64,000 nucleotides of DNA, taken from contig NC_037094.1 of the NCBI RefSeq assembly GCF_002994745.2, positions 3,084,001-3,148,000 of the forward strand, in the 5' to 3' direction. Positions 23,101-33,682 of this stretch are shown in pieces. Within the stretch, counting starts at the first letter, position 1; each line of letters starts with the position of its first letter. The position numbers were made by a program, and so were the translations under genes. The notes beneath the pieces were generated by a model. It was not told the DNA's origin and did no database searches. It saw nothing but the letters and a program-made list of their open reading frames with translations. This DNA comes from Rosa chinensis. Taxonomy: Eukaryota > Streptophyta > Magnoliopsida > Rosales > Rosaceae.

Positions 23101-23115
23101 CAGGTGATCACTCAT
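20108..23115 (-). CDS. RING-CH (RINGv) membrane E3 ubiquitin ligase, MARCH-like
   Basis: Seven coding exons on the minus strand: 23115-22837, 22293-22222, 21830-21763, 21542-21386, 21003-20920, 20839-20750 and 20230-20108, giving 290 residues. The RING-CH domain (residues about 69-117) has the C4HC3 order: CRICQEE, CACSGSLK, then AHRKCVQRWC and CEICHQ across the first intron. An acidic Ser-rich N-terminus precedes it. A conserved TISGTPLDLRDPRL block and two hydrophobic segments (about residues 185-205 and 221-245) follow, as in plant DUF3675/RING-CH proteins, so it should be a membrane-anchored ubiquitin ligase. All introns are GT-AG except the third, which uses a GC donor (see findings). 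The start MSDHLVLCVDRF is chosen because a TGATGCAG acceptor lies just upstream (about 23137), implying a leader intron reaching back to about 23680. Confidence 0.88.
21637..21657. repeat. AC dinucleotide microsatellite
   Basis: About ten uninterrupted AC units in the intron between coding exons 3 and 4 of the RING-CH gene; likely length-polymorphic. Confidence 0.95.
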
Positions 23116-23136
23116 TCTCACTGAAACAAAAGCTCC

Positions 23137-23790
23137 TGCATCAACAAGACAGAGCAAAACAACAATTAAACTCGAACCTTCTTGTTCAAATTCAACAAAA
23201 ACACAAAACTCACAGTAAACTTATGCATCATGATTTTGGGTTTGAATGATCATAATGCAGCACAATATAACACATTGACTCTTAATCCCAAATCTCTCCA
23301 AAACCAAAATTTTTAGATTCATGTCCCTTTCATCTAATCGCCTCTACATCACAAATCACACATCAAAACTCAAAACATCCAAACCATCCCGCATTTCAAA
23401 ATTCCAACAATTACAGATTCAACCATTTCAGCTCAGCAAAACTCAAAATTAACACCTACAACCATAAAGCCCCAAACTTTCCGTCGCCGATTCATAATTG
23501 CAACAAAAATCCGAACAATTTACCAATCGGCGATTCAAAACTCCCAAAATTTCACAAACCGCAATCAAAACACAACCACCTCTGCAAATTTTTACATCAA
23601 TAAACAAAAAATTTCCAACACAAACAAAATTACCGGAAATTTAAAGATGAATAATTTCTGAAAGAGAAGCACAAGTACCTGGAAAAGACCTAGAATTTTT
23701 GCTTTGGAATTCTCTGAAATTTTTTTGGTTCTCTCTATCTGAAAAGTCTTCTTCACCTCGAAAGAAATGTAATTAAATTTGGAAGAGACA
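23137..23790 (-). promoter_or_regulatory. leader intron, 5' UTR and promoter side of the RING-CH gene
   Basis: On the minus strand a donor-like TTTTCCAG/GTACTT near 23681 and the acceptor at 23137 bracket an AT-rich intron of about 540 bp. Sequence above 23681 is probably the first untranslated exon. Bases 23800-24340 contain no gene. Confidence 0.4.
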
Positions 23791-24354
23791 CCACACCACC
23801 AGCTTCGGATTAGACTAGCCTCGTTTCCCTAGGCTCGGTAACTCCCGGTCAGATGCTGGAGCGAAATCCTGACCGTTCAAGGGGTATGGGGGGTTGGTTT
23901 TGGCGGTTCAGATGGCGTTTACTATTTAGCGCGTGTTTTAACAGTAACGGACGTTAGTAAATTGGGGGACAGATTCCGGTCTTGTCTTGGAGTAGGTGGG
24001 GGGTCAGACCAAAACAGAAGTCATTATTTTTGAAAATTCTTTTATTTGGTAAGTATGGAAAACAAAAAAATATCTAGAACCTTTTGTTGTAAAAGAAAAG
24101 AAATAATTCTAGACGTTTTTGTTAAGTTAATTATTGATGTTATTCATTTCTAATAGAGTAATCTTTCGTCAACTTCAAATTTTCAATATAAAAAATGAAA
24201 TATTTGCATAACTGTATATTCATAAATAAACTATAAGTCTAGAAAATCTCTTAAAATATGGTGAAAAGAAAATTAAAATAATGTATTAGTCGGTCATATT
24301 TGTGCATCACAAATATCATCAAAAAAATGCTATTGGCCTAATAATTGAGATTTT

Positions 24355-24436
24355 GATTGGGAACTCCCCTACCCACGTTGGACTTTGCCACTTTGACAGC
24401 TTTGTGAGTCGAACGCGGGTAGGGCGGTTCCCAATC
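24355..24436. repeat. 82-bp foldback hairpin
   Basis: Arms of 29 bases (24355-24383 and 24408-24436) pair with four mismatches around a 25-base loop; the left arm begins gattgggaactcccctaccc. The GC-rich arms stand out from the AT-rich surroundings. It could be a small MITE core or a transcribed hairpin. Confidence 0.7.
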
Positions 24437-24459
24437 AATAATACCTCAAACACTGAGCT

Positions 24460-24745
24460 ACTTAGAACAACTCTATTTTAGGGGAAAATGAGTCTCTTTT
24501 GCTCCAACAGATTCTCTATAACTATCCATATCCCTATTGGGGATAGTGAGGAAAGAGAAAACCAAATTCCCTATATTTACAGCAATCTCTAAAATTTTAA
24601 GGAACAATTATGGAGATTTTAGAGATTGCTGTAAAATAGAGAATCTGTTGGAGTTGGAGAAGAAAATGAGGCTAAAGCTGTGACTTTTGCTTCTCTATAT
24701 TACAAAAATTATAAGGAAACTGTTGGAGTTGCTCTTATAGTGGTT
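24460..24745. mobile_element. MITE-like inverted-repeat element
   Basis: Contains nested inverted repeats: caacagattctctat near 24507 pairs with atagagaatctgttg near 24640, and acagcaatctctaaaat near 24581 pairs with attttagagattgctgt near 24618. The outer sequence has related gagcaactccaacag motifs. This is typical of short plant hAT-type MITEs, but no clear target duplication could be assigned. Bases 24750-25300 are AT-rich with nothing recognised. Confidence 0.5.
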
Positions 24746-25347
24746 GAGGGGATTGCAATTTGAGTGAAATTATATTTGGTGCCTTTTTTGTTTTGTGTCT
24801 CACAAAATTTAAAACTAATTTTTTTTTTGTCATACTTCATGACTTGAGCTTACCTCTACTAAGACAAATCACTACATGCAATGTTCTTTCGGCATTAATA
24901 AAAAGACATTCCTTTTGAAACAAAAGACTGTTTTTTATATTGACTTCAATTTCAAAGTTCATAATAAAAATAACTCAATGAGTTTGGTCTAGCGAAAACA
25001 TGGCTAAGCCTACAAGCTGAGCAAATGTGAGCTAGATACTCAAAGAAGTCCATCCGCTTGTAAAAAACACCTCTTGGAGATATTTTTATCTAAATCAGAT
25101 CCCAACTCAAAGTGATAATTTTTGGTACCAAAAAAAATTTCATAATAGAAATTACCCCATATGCTTATAGGAGAATATAAAAAGAGGTAAATTTATTTAT
25201 TTTTTGGCAAAAAAATTACTTTGCAAAAGAAAAGTTACAAAATATGGAATTTTTGGGTGAAAAGATTCGGCCCTTAAGAAAAGCCCGTTTACTGCATATA
25301 TAAAGAGGGACACAAAAGCCTAGGGTTTTAGCTCCACACACTCAATC

Positions 25348-27163
25348 ATGGCAGAGGCAACCGTCGCTGAAATCGCCGAGACCGAGACCGAGACCAACAC
25401 CGCGGCGGCCGAGGACATGGACCTCGAAACCGCCCCGGCCCAAAACCCGGACGAGGCCCAGAACGGCGACGCAAACTCTAAGCGGGCCAGGGAAGAAGAA
25501 GAGAGCGGCGGCGACGGCGCGGCGAAGAAGACGAAGGTGGAGGAGGAGAAGTCAGCGGAAGAGCAACGATTGGAGAAGTTAGGGGAAGGAGAGAGCGAGG
25601 CGGGTCGGGTCATCTTGGGTCCGAAGAGTTTCGGGTCGGCCGTTGAGATGTTCGACTATTTCTATAAGCTACTCCATTACTGGCCAACCGATCTTAATAT
25701 TAATAAGGTAAGAGAAAAAAGCTATTTGATTTTTTTGAGCTCTGTTTTGGGTTTGCTTAAAGTTTGGAACTTTGATGAAAAATTTAAGCTTTTGGTTAAA
25801 TGTGTGTGAGTTTAGTGTTTGTTTGTGTGAAATTTGAGTGTTGCTGATGTTGGGTTTTGAGAAATTTGGGGTATATCGCTCTAGTGATTGATATTCGAGT
25901 TGGGATTTGGCTGCATGTGTTAATATGCTATTGTGGATAGTTTTATGTTTTAGATGGGGAAGTTGAAGTTGGCATGCTTTTTGGGTCTAGTGTTTGACTG
26001 ACATTGCTTTAGGGTGTAGTTTTGGAAGTTTGGATGGATTTTAGAGAGAAAATTTGAACGTTTTGATACGATGTAAGAAGAATGTGGTAATTTGGCTGTC
26101 TCGTGGTTGAGCTGAGTTTGGGAAATTTGGTTTTGGCTTGTGTTTTTCCCCTGTTTTGGTCTATGATCAAGAAGGGTCAAGTATTTCTCATAATTCGATT
26201 GTTCTGGTGGAGCGTTGTAGCTTGTGCTTGACAACCCATGTTATAATGGTGAAATTTTGTAGTTCATTCTTGCATGTTGGGAGTTGATATCTTTAGTTTT
26301 GGTGTTTCACAAACATTGATTTGGGCGGAGATTCAAGTGTTATTTTTTAGTCTTGTTGTAAGGATTTGGTAGGAATTCTGCATGACGATATCCTGAATTA
26401 GTTGGAAAGTTTTCTAACCTCTGATGTTATCTTCACCCTGAAAATTTTACATGTATCCCTACTGTGAACAAAGAATCTGATCCCTTGTCAAATTTCCATT
26501 GTAAATGGTAGGTGTATGCCATTTTAACTATTAGACAATCAGATATTTATGGAAAGGTAACGTCGTACTAAAGTATAGCTTACAGCTTGTACCAAGGTAT
26601 CACAAAATAGGAGCAACATCCTGTACATGCATAATCATTATACATGTTATTGCACCTTGCTTCCACATCATGACGGCACCCTCTAGCTGGATGATAAAAT
26701 TTCAAAATATGCTTGGTGGAAATGGTCTCTTTTTTCTTTCTAAATTTGATGAAATGTGTAATTGAATATCATGTATTATACTTGATGAAATGTTTGATCG
26801 ATATTATATTATAACCTTGAATTGTTTGATTGAATCTCTTGTTGTATTGTGTTGCAGTATGAATATCTGGTTTTACTGGACTTGCTCAAGAAGGGTCACT
26901 CTGAGCCTGATAAAAAGATTGGTGGAGGAATCCAGGCTTTCCAAGTTCGGTTCCACCCATTGTATAGAAGTAGATGCTACTTCCTTGTTAGAGAAGATGG
27001 AGCCAGTGATGATTTTAGTTTCAGGAAGTGTGTGGATCATATACTTCCCTTGCCAGAGAACATGAAAGCACACGCTGATGCCAACAAAGCCTTAGGCGGT
27101 GGCAAGGGTGGTGGGGGGAGAGGAAGCTGGCGTGGCCGTGGAAGGGGCAGGTCAAGAAACTGA
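25348..27163 (+). CDS. DOMINO1/EMB514-like protein (DUF3223)
   Basis: Two exons, 25348-25707 and 26858-27163, join in phase at N-K/Y-E (donor GTAAGA, acceptor TTGCAG) to give 221 residues. The N-terminal 85 residues are acidic and low-complexity (ETETETNTAAAEDM), with a basic patch KRAREEEE and AAKKTKVEEE that could be a nuclear signal. The DUF3223 domain follows: GSAVEMFDYFYKLLHYWP, LVLLDLLKKGHSEPDKKIG, AFQVRFHPLYRSRCYFLVRE and DDFSFRKCVDHILPLPENMK. The C-terminus is an RGG-like tail GRGSWRGRGRGRSRN, which fits RNA binding. Arabidopsis DOMINO1/EMB514 is a nuclear/nucleolar protein needed for embryo development. The start has upstream AT-rich DNA with a gcatatataaag TATA-like motif at about 25295. 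Confidence 0.88.
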
Positions 27164-27924
27164 ATCATAGTCTCGTATTCCCTTCCTGGAGTTTGAGTTT
27201 AGCAGAGGCTTGAGAAAAGTTTTGGACCAGCTTATTTCCCTTCTACCATATCAAAAGCTAAAACTGTTGTATTATCCAAATTTTGATTTTTAATGGATTT
27301 TGCTGTTGCTTGGTGATCATTTTTGATCTGCTCTATTAGTTATTTAGTTACAAGCTTAAAAAACACACATACTTTAAAAAAGGGTAGTGATGGATCACAG
27401 ATCTTGCAATAAACAATTGAACAAGCTTGGTAATTTGGTGGTATGTAACATTTGGGTATTTGTCGTCACCTGTAGGGCATTTTGGACAGAAGGTTTTCCA
27501 GAATTTTGCGTCTGGGCAAATCTCTACACTACTGCACTTCTGCACTGCTAGGTTTTATGGTGAACCCTACACTAGAATGAAGATTGTGTAATCAATCATA
27601 ACTTCTTTAACTCTCAGCGGATCATCTCCCATATATTGAATGCTTTAAAGCCGATTAATGGATAAGCCACCACTACTCATATGCATTAAGTAAGATACAT
27701 GATATTAATTGCTTACAATATTAACCACAAGATTTCTAACTGATGATAGAAAATGATGAATAATTGAAGGATGATAGTGTCGAGAGAAATTATAAAGCAA
27801 TAACTCCTTCCCTCACACCCCACTGATAAGTTTTCATCAATCTTAATTCATACAAAAAATGATTAACAGTCTTTATTCCTTAACTTGTAAATGATTATTG
27901 GTACGTCACATGCATATACTCCTC

Positions 27925-28266
27925 TATTAGAACATTTTTAGCAGACTATTTATTTTGGCTCTTGAGCTACTTTGGAGAGTATGTTTAACGTTTTATTTAT
28001 TTTAGTAGCTGCACCATACTCCTAAGTGGCTCTCTATTATAACTTTTAGCTATCTTGCTCATAAATATAGAGAGAGAGATGAAGCTCTTTATAATTTAAA
28101 ACATTCATTTTAAGTTATTTTATGTAATTTATAAATACATTTATTAAAAACTAACTAAAATAGAGAGCATTGATGCAGACGTAATTCTAAAGTGGTTAGC
28201 TAAAGTGATTTTTTAGCTACTTTAGCTAAAATTTGACTAAAAATGGCTAACATTGCTAAAGATGCT
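27925..28266. mobile_element. hAT-type MITE-like element
   Basis: The ends resemble inverted repeats: ttagaacatttttagcag at the left and, reading inward from the right, ttagagcatctttagcaatg. The interior is AT-rich with further gctaaa/ttagct repeats and no ORF. The ttagagcatct terminus is common in plant hAT MITEs. No confident 8-bp target duplication was found. The area 27350-27925 holds nothing recognised. Confidence 0.45.
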
Positions 28267-28464
28267 CTAAAAAGTTTTTTTTTTTTTTTTGGTGAAATGT
28301 CATTTCCAAAAATGAGGTGTTATTGCCATGCATGCTTGTATGTGAAGGCATATGTAGTAAACCCCGTCTTTTGTCACGCTCACAATAATCATCTCAAATT
28401 TTCAGAAGAAGGTAGAAGATCCTATAACTTTTATCTTCTTTTGCCTCCAGATGAAAAGATTTCC

Positions 28465-29140
28465 CTTTTAGAGCAAGTCCACCGGTCTAGTTTTGACCGG
28501 GCACCAGTAGGGATTGATGATGTGGTGACCGAGCTGAAGGAAAATTTTGCTTCCACCGGCCCAAGCTTGACCAGCCAAGTTTTGGCTTTGCATGACCAAG
28601 TCCAAAAAAAAGGGCAAGGCCATGACTATTTTCCTGACCCAGTTTGCCTAGTTGCCAACTCGGCCTGAGTTCCACACGTGGGTGACATCCACGTTATTCG
28701 CCCAGAGAGAGAGAGAGACGCGAAGGAGGAGAACGTGGAACACACGGTCGACGTAGGAAGAGTCGCAACGCGTGTGCGGCAGTTTTTTGTGGCGTAGCGA
28801 CATAGAGTGGGTCGAGGCAGAGACACGTGCACAGGAGCCGTTGGCTGAACATAAAATTTGAAACCAACGGTCCTTTAATCTAAGTCGTTGGTTTCAATTA
28901 ATGTTGGGATCCGACGGTTTAGGAATTAATATGTATATATAGGGTGTAACGATAAGAAACGATAGGAAAAAAAATTGTAAAAAATTCTAAAAATTTATCT
29001 ATAAATACTTACCATTTTTTTTACATCTCACACCCAAAAAATTATACTTCATAGTTACACATTCCTCCTCTTCAATGAACAGTAAAAATCGATAAACAAT
29101 CTTGACTGGTCAAGAAAAAAAAAACGGGTGGAAACCCTGA
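28465..29140. other. possible inverted-repeat element, poorly defined
   Basis: The left part starts agagcaagtccaccggtctagttttgacc; the right end reads inward gtttccacccg, then cttgaccagtc, giving only a partial inverted match. The middle is GC-richer with a GA microsatellite near 28708 and AT-rich tail sequence. An ORF ending at 28668 is not recognisable. Bases 29141-29640 show nothing clear. Confidence 0.25.
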
Positions 29141-29795
29141 TCGATGCCTTAACTTTTCGACCTTGACATTTCTTGACTACGGATGGACTTGATGTTAGAG
29201 TGAGGAAAAGTAACTAGATAGGCTACAAATTGATAGTGACGGTAAAGTAGTAACTAGCTAGCTAGCAAGTCCAAGTTTTTAGTGTCCAAGTTGGAAGGAA
29301 AATCACACTTGGCAAGCATGCAGCACCTCCGACACACTCACTAAACCCTAATCCACCCAATCTCTCTCTAGAGATACTATGCATATCTTGCCAAAATCGA
29401 GAAAAATGGAAAGAAGGAATAATATTAATGAAATTATAAGATAGAGGAGGAGGAGCAGAAGCTGTGGCGGCGCACGTTCATGTAGCCATGTAGGCTAATG
29501 ATGATGATGATTAAGCCCTCTAAATCTAATAAATCCAATTGAAGGACGTGTATAGCAATGTAATTAATACTACATTCTTGTAACTTTCACTAGGCATTGA
29601 AACGCACACAAAAAACAGTAGTAACACGATGATTAATTACAACACTAGTAGTTGTGCTCATTCATGCATATATGTAATGTAGCCTATATATACATTCACT
29701 ATTTGCCTCTTCTTCTTCCTCAAGTCGATAAGAGTTCTGCACATTTATATTCACCGCCGGCCAATAATCTGTTCCTCTTTCTCGACTTAGGTGCA

Positions 29796-31174
29796 ATGAC
29801 AATGAAGAGTCACCATCAGAGTCGTTCCCTGACGCCTAATTGGGTAGTTTCTAAGGATCCTGAAAACCCATTCTCATTCCCAAATCAATTTTCTCCTGCT
29901 GATTTCAGGTATATTGATTAGTGTTTGATCTAACTGCATTCCTCTGATTTGATTAGTACTTAAACCATTAATCTTATGATTCTTAATTAATTGGTGGAGA
30001 AGTGGGTATGCTCCGGTACTTGATTGGGAAAATGAATTTCCGCCGATGGTGCAAGACTACACTTTTATTGATGCTCTTCCTTTCATGGAGAGTTGTCTTC
30101 CTTCGCTCGATATTCAACCTATCCGACACCTATTTCCAGGTGATGATCAATCATATATATAAGTTTCTATATATCTATTGTTCTTATATGTGTGTAAATA
30201 ACTTCCTGAAAATATAGGAGATGATTTTTCCTTTGGAGATAATGGAAATGAGACTGAGAATGGAGTTAACAGTGAGTTGTTCGCTTCTGGGTTTGAGCGC
30301 CCTAATCATCATCATCAACAAGAACAAGAACAACAACAGCAGCAGCAGCAGCAACAGCAACAACAAGAAAAGCAGCAACCTAATTTACTGCTTCCTAGCA
30401 ATGAAGATCAAAGTGGTGCTGATAGAGAACATGTGGCTGAAGAGAGGAAGAGGAAGAGGCGGTGCATGAGAATTGATCATGAAGTGAAAAGTGGTAGTAG
30501 TACTAGAAGCTATTCATCGTCGAGATTGTTGTCTAGGGAAACAATCTCCTCGTACTTTTACATGCCTATAACTCAGGCAGCTAAGGAACTCAACATCGGC
30601 TTGACCCTTTTGAAGAAAAGGTGCAGGGAGTTGGGTATTCGTCGTTGGCCTCATCGGAAACTCACCAGCCTCCAAACCCTAATCCGGAACATTCAGGTAC
30701 CGAAGTACGACATATTTCAAAAAGAAAATTTCACCATTGGAATATATAATTTTCTAAAGCAAGTGATGATTAATGTGTAAAAAATCTCAAAATTCGGATG
30801 CATTATCACATTTTTTTGTTGTGCTTCGTGTGAAGGAGTTGGGAAAGGAAGAAGAGGAGAACGAAGAGAAGCTTCGGAATGCGATCGAGTTGTTGGAGAG
30901 GGAGAAGAAGTTGATGGAGGAAGCTCCTGATATGCAACTGGAGGATAATACCAAGCGGTTGAGACAGGCTTGTTTTAAGGCCAACTACAAGAAGAGAAAG
31001 ATCATGGGGATGAATCTGATTGATTATCCACCGCATTCTTCTAATTTCAGCACCATTGATACTCGTGGAGGCAAGTCCGTCGCTATTCTTGACAATCGAG
31101 GAGAGGAGGAGGACGAAGAGATTAAGTCACTTTTATCTGACTCCTTCTCATCTTCCTCTAGCATGATGATATAA
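29796..31174 (+). CDS. RKD-type RWP-RK transcription factor
   Basis: Four exons, 29796-29908, 30003-30139, 30218-30696 and 30836-31174, all with GT-AG borders and matching phases, give 355 residues. The middle exon carries a run of glutamine (about residues 118-135). The RWP-RK domain lies at about residues 191-243: [37 protein letters not shown], then [12 protein letters not shown]. It is followed by a charged leucine-containing coiled coil ([19 protein letters not shown]) and a Ser-rich acidic tail. The small size and absence of a PB1 domain point to the RKD subfamily rather than the nitrate-sensing NLP proteins. RKD proteins are nuclear regulators acting mainly in egg cells and early embryos of plants. 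The start codon is the first ATG (MTMKSHH) after a short untranslated region; the frame is open further upstream, so a longer N-terminus is not excluded. Confidence 0.88.
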
Positions 31175-31762
31175 AAGGGAATCATAACAGCCCGATCAGT
31201 TGTTTAGTTTTTCTGATTTTTTTGGTTGATTTTGTGAATGCAACATGGTTAAATTAGTTGTTCATATGAACAGTGGGCTCTGAAGAAAAGCTAGCTTACC
31301 AGCTCTTCAGAACAATCTGTCTTAAGCACATGAAAATGGTTAGTTAAGTAGACACGGTTGATTTAGTTTTTGGTTCTTCTTAGACAGAGTAGGTTGGATG
31401 TGGAATATCAATCCATCTATTCAAATATCTTATAGAATTAATTGATATCTCAACCTGAAAAAAATTAATTTAACGAAAGCAAATAAGTTCTACTCAATAT
31501 TTTCATCGTATTTTTATAAAATTATCATTAATTCGTTAACTCAACATATAATTTGTTTGTTATTTTTTTAAAAAAGAAAATTCAAACTTGAAATTTACCA
31601 TTAGACGAATTTTGTCTGGATTCAAGTACTTAAAAATGAACAAAATGGTGTAATGGTATCCAGTCTGATAAAAAATTCTCAAATTCTTGCAGGGAAAAAA
31701 AAAAAAAAAAGGGGAACGGCAAGAACATATAAATTCACATCTCAGAAAGCAGAGAGTGGAAA

Positions 31763-33682
31763 ATGACCGCAATCTCACACTCCCTGCGCTCAAGCTGTGG
31801 CCGTCTCAAAGACCACAACATCTCTTGTACTCGTTTGACCTCCACCCTCTCCTCACTCGTCACCACCAACCCAAAACCCTTCAACTCTCCAAAACCCCAT
31901 CACCACCAAAACCAGACCAAACCCATCATCCCCTATACTCAAACCCTCAAAGACTCCCTCCTCTCCCTCATCAAATCATGCACCCACAAATCCCATTTGC
32001 TCCAAATCCACGCCCACATTCTCCAAACCTCTCTCATTCTCGACTCCTCAATCTGCTTCCACTTCTTGTCCCTCGTTTCGCTTTCCCCACCTTTCCAAAA
32101 CTTGACCTATTCCCGCCAATTCTTGTTTCAAATTCCCAAACCCAAAGCCATTCACTACAACACTGTGATAAGAGCTTACTCAATCAGTGATTCACCCCAG
32201 GAGGGGATTCATCTTTACCTTGATTTGAGGCGGCGAGGTCTTGGTGGCAACGCTTTCTCGTCCTCTTTCGTAATGAGATGTTGTGTTAGAGCCAAGTACT
32301 TATTAGGAGGAATTCAGGTTCAGGCTAGGATTGTGAGAGATGGGCAGCAATCAGACAGTCGTTTACTCACGACTTTGATGGACCTGTACTCGATTTGTGG
32401 CGAGTTTGATGATGCATGTAAGGTGTTCGACGAAATTCTTCACAGAGACACTGTTGCCTGGAATGTGTTGATTTCTTGTTTTCTGCATAACAGCCGCAGC
32501 AGGGATGCTTTGGGTTTGTTTGACATTATGCGGAGCGAAAGTTACAGATGTGAGCCTGATGATGTTACTTGTTTACTTATGCTCCAGGCTTGTGCAAGCT
32601 TGAATGCGTTGGAGTTTGGCGAAAGGGTTCATAGGTACATTGAAGAACATGGTTATATTGGTGCTTCTAATCTCTGTAATGCTCTTATAACTATGTATTC
32701 GCGGTGTGGGTGTTTGGATCAGGCTTATGAGGTGTTTAAGGGGATGCGGGGTAGAAATGTGGTTTCATGGAGTGCAATCATTTCTGGGCTTGCTGTGAAT
32801 GGGCATGGCAGAGACGCTGTTGAAGCGTTTTGTGAGATGCAGAGAATGGGGGTTTTACCTGATGAACAGACTTTTACTGGCGTTCTTTCGGCTTGCAGTC
32901 ATTGTGGGTTGGTTGATGAAGCAATGGATATTTTTGATTGCATGAGCAAAGAGTTTGGAGTAGTGCCTAATGTCCATCACTATGGGTGCTTGGTTGATCT
33001 TTTGGGTCGGGCTGGTCGACTCGATCAAGCATATCAGCTTATAATGTCGATGGATATGAAACCAGATTCAAAGATATGGAGAACCTTACTTGGGGCTTGC
33101 AAGATTCATAACTATGAAACCCTTGGGGAACGTGCGGTGGATCATTTGATCGAACTCAAGGCTCTAGAGGCAGGGGACTATGTTCTGTTGATGAATATTT
33201 ACTCTTCGGCTGAAAACTGGGAGAAATTAGCTGAATTAAGGAAGTTTATGAAGGAAAAAGCAATTCAAACTACACCAGGCTGCAGCACAGTTATACTGCA
33301 TGGAACAGTCCATGAGTTTTTGGTGGATGATGTTTCGCATCCAAGGAAGGACGAAATCTACAGAATGCTGGATGAGATCAATAGTCAGCTGAAGATTGCT
33401 GGTTATGTTGCTGATGTATCATCAGAACTGCACAAGTTGGGGACAGAAGAGAAGGGATATGCACTCTCTTATCACAGCGAGAAATTAGCTATTGCTTTTG
33501 GAGTGCTGGCAACTCCACCCGGCACGACAATTAGAGTGGCCAAGAATCTTCGCACTTGTGTTGATTGCCACAACTTTGCGAGGATTCTCTCAGGGGTTTA
33601 TAACAGGACGGTAATTGTGAGAGACCGCAGCCGGTTTCATCATTTTCGGGATGGACACTGCTCGTGCCATGGCTATTGGTAG
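31763..33682 (+). CDS. PLS-class pentatricopeptide repeat protein with DYW domain
   Basis: An intronless frame of 639 residues. The Ser/Arg-rich N-terminus suggests mitochondrial or plastid targeting. PLS-type repeats run from about residue 90 to 440 (for example LCNALITMYSRCGCLDQAYE, then NVVSWSAIISGLAVNGHGRD). E and E+ motifs follow (CLVDLLGRAGRLDQAYQLI; KIWRTLLGACKIHNYE; YVLLMNIYSSAENWEKLAEL). The DYW cytidine-deaminase-like domain has the HSEKLA active-site motif, CVDCH, and HHFRDGHCSCHGYW at the extreme C-terminus. DYW proteins carry out C-to-U RNA editing in organelles. The last three residues are GYW instead of the usual DYW, a tolerated variant. It looks like the Arabidopsis At3g47530 type (from memory). 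Confidence 0.93.
   Translation: MTAISHSLRSSCGRLKDHNISCTRLTSTLSSLVTTNPKPFNSPKPHHHQNQTKPIIPYTQTLKDSLLSLIKSCTHKSHLLQIHAHILQTSLILDSSICFHFLSLVSLSPPFQNLTYSRQFLFQIPKPKAIHYNTVIRAYSISDSPQEGIHLYLDLRRRGLGGNAFSSSFVMRCCVRAKYLLGGIQVQARIVRDGQQSDSRLLTTLMDLYSICGEFDDACKVFDEILHRDTVAWNVLISCFLHNSRSRDALGLFDIMRSESYRCEPDDVTCLLMLQACASLNALEFGERVHRYIEEHGYIGASNLCNALITMYSRCGCLDQAYEVFKGMRGRNVVSWSAIISGLAVNGHGRDAVEAFCEMQRMGVLPDEQTFTGVLSACSHCGLVDEAMDIFDCMSKEFGVVPNVHHYGCLVDLLGRAGRLDQAYQLIMSMDMKPDSKIWRTLLGACKIHNYETLGERAVDHLIELKALEAGDYVLLMNIYSSAENWEKLAELRKFMKEKAIQTTPGCSTVILHGTVHEFLVDDVSHPRKDEIYRMLDEINSQLKIAGYVADVSSELHKLGTEEKGYALSYHSEKLAIAFGVLATPPGTTIRVAKNLRTCVDCHNFARILSGVYNRTVIVRDRSRFHHFRDGHCSCHGYW

Noticed and set aside
25320..25613. 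minus-strand Ser-rich ORF
   Set aside because: Antisense of the acidic low-complexity N-terminus of the DOMINO1-like gene.
28243..28668. 141-codon ORF downstream of the hAT-like MITE
   Set aside because: No domain recognised; it starts in MITE sequence and runs into a GC-richer repeat-like region.
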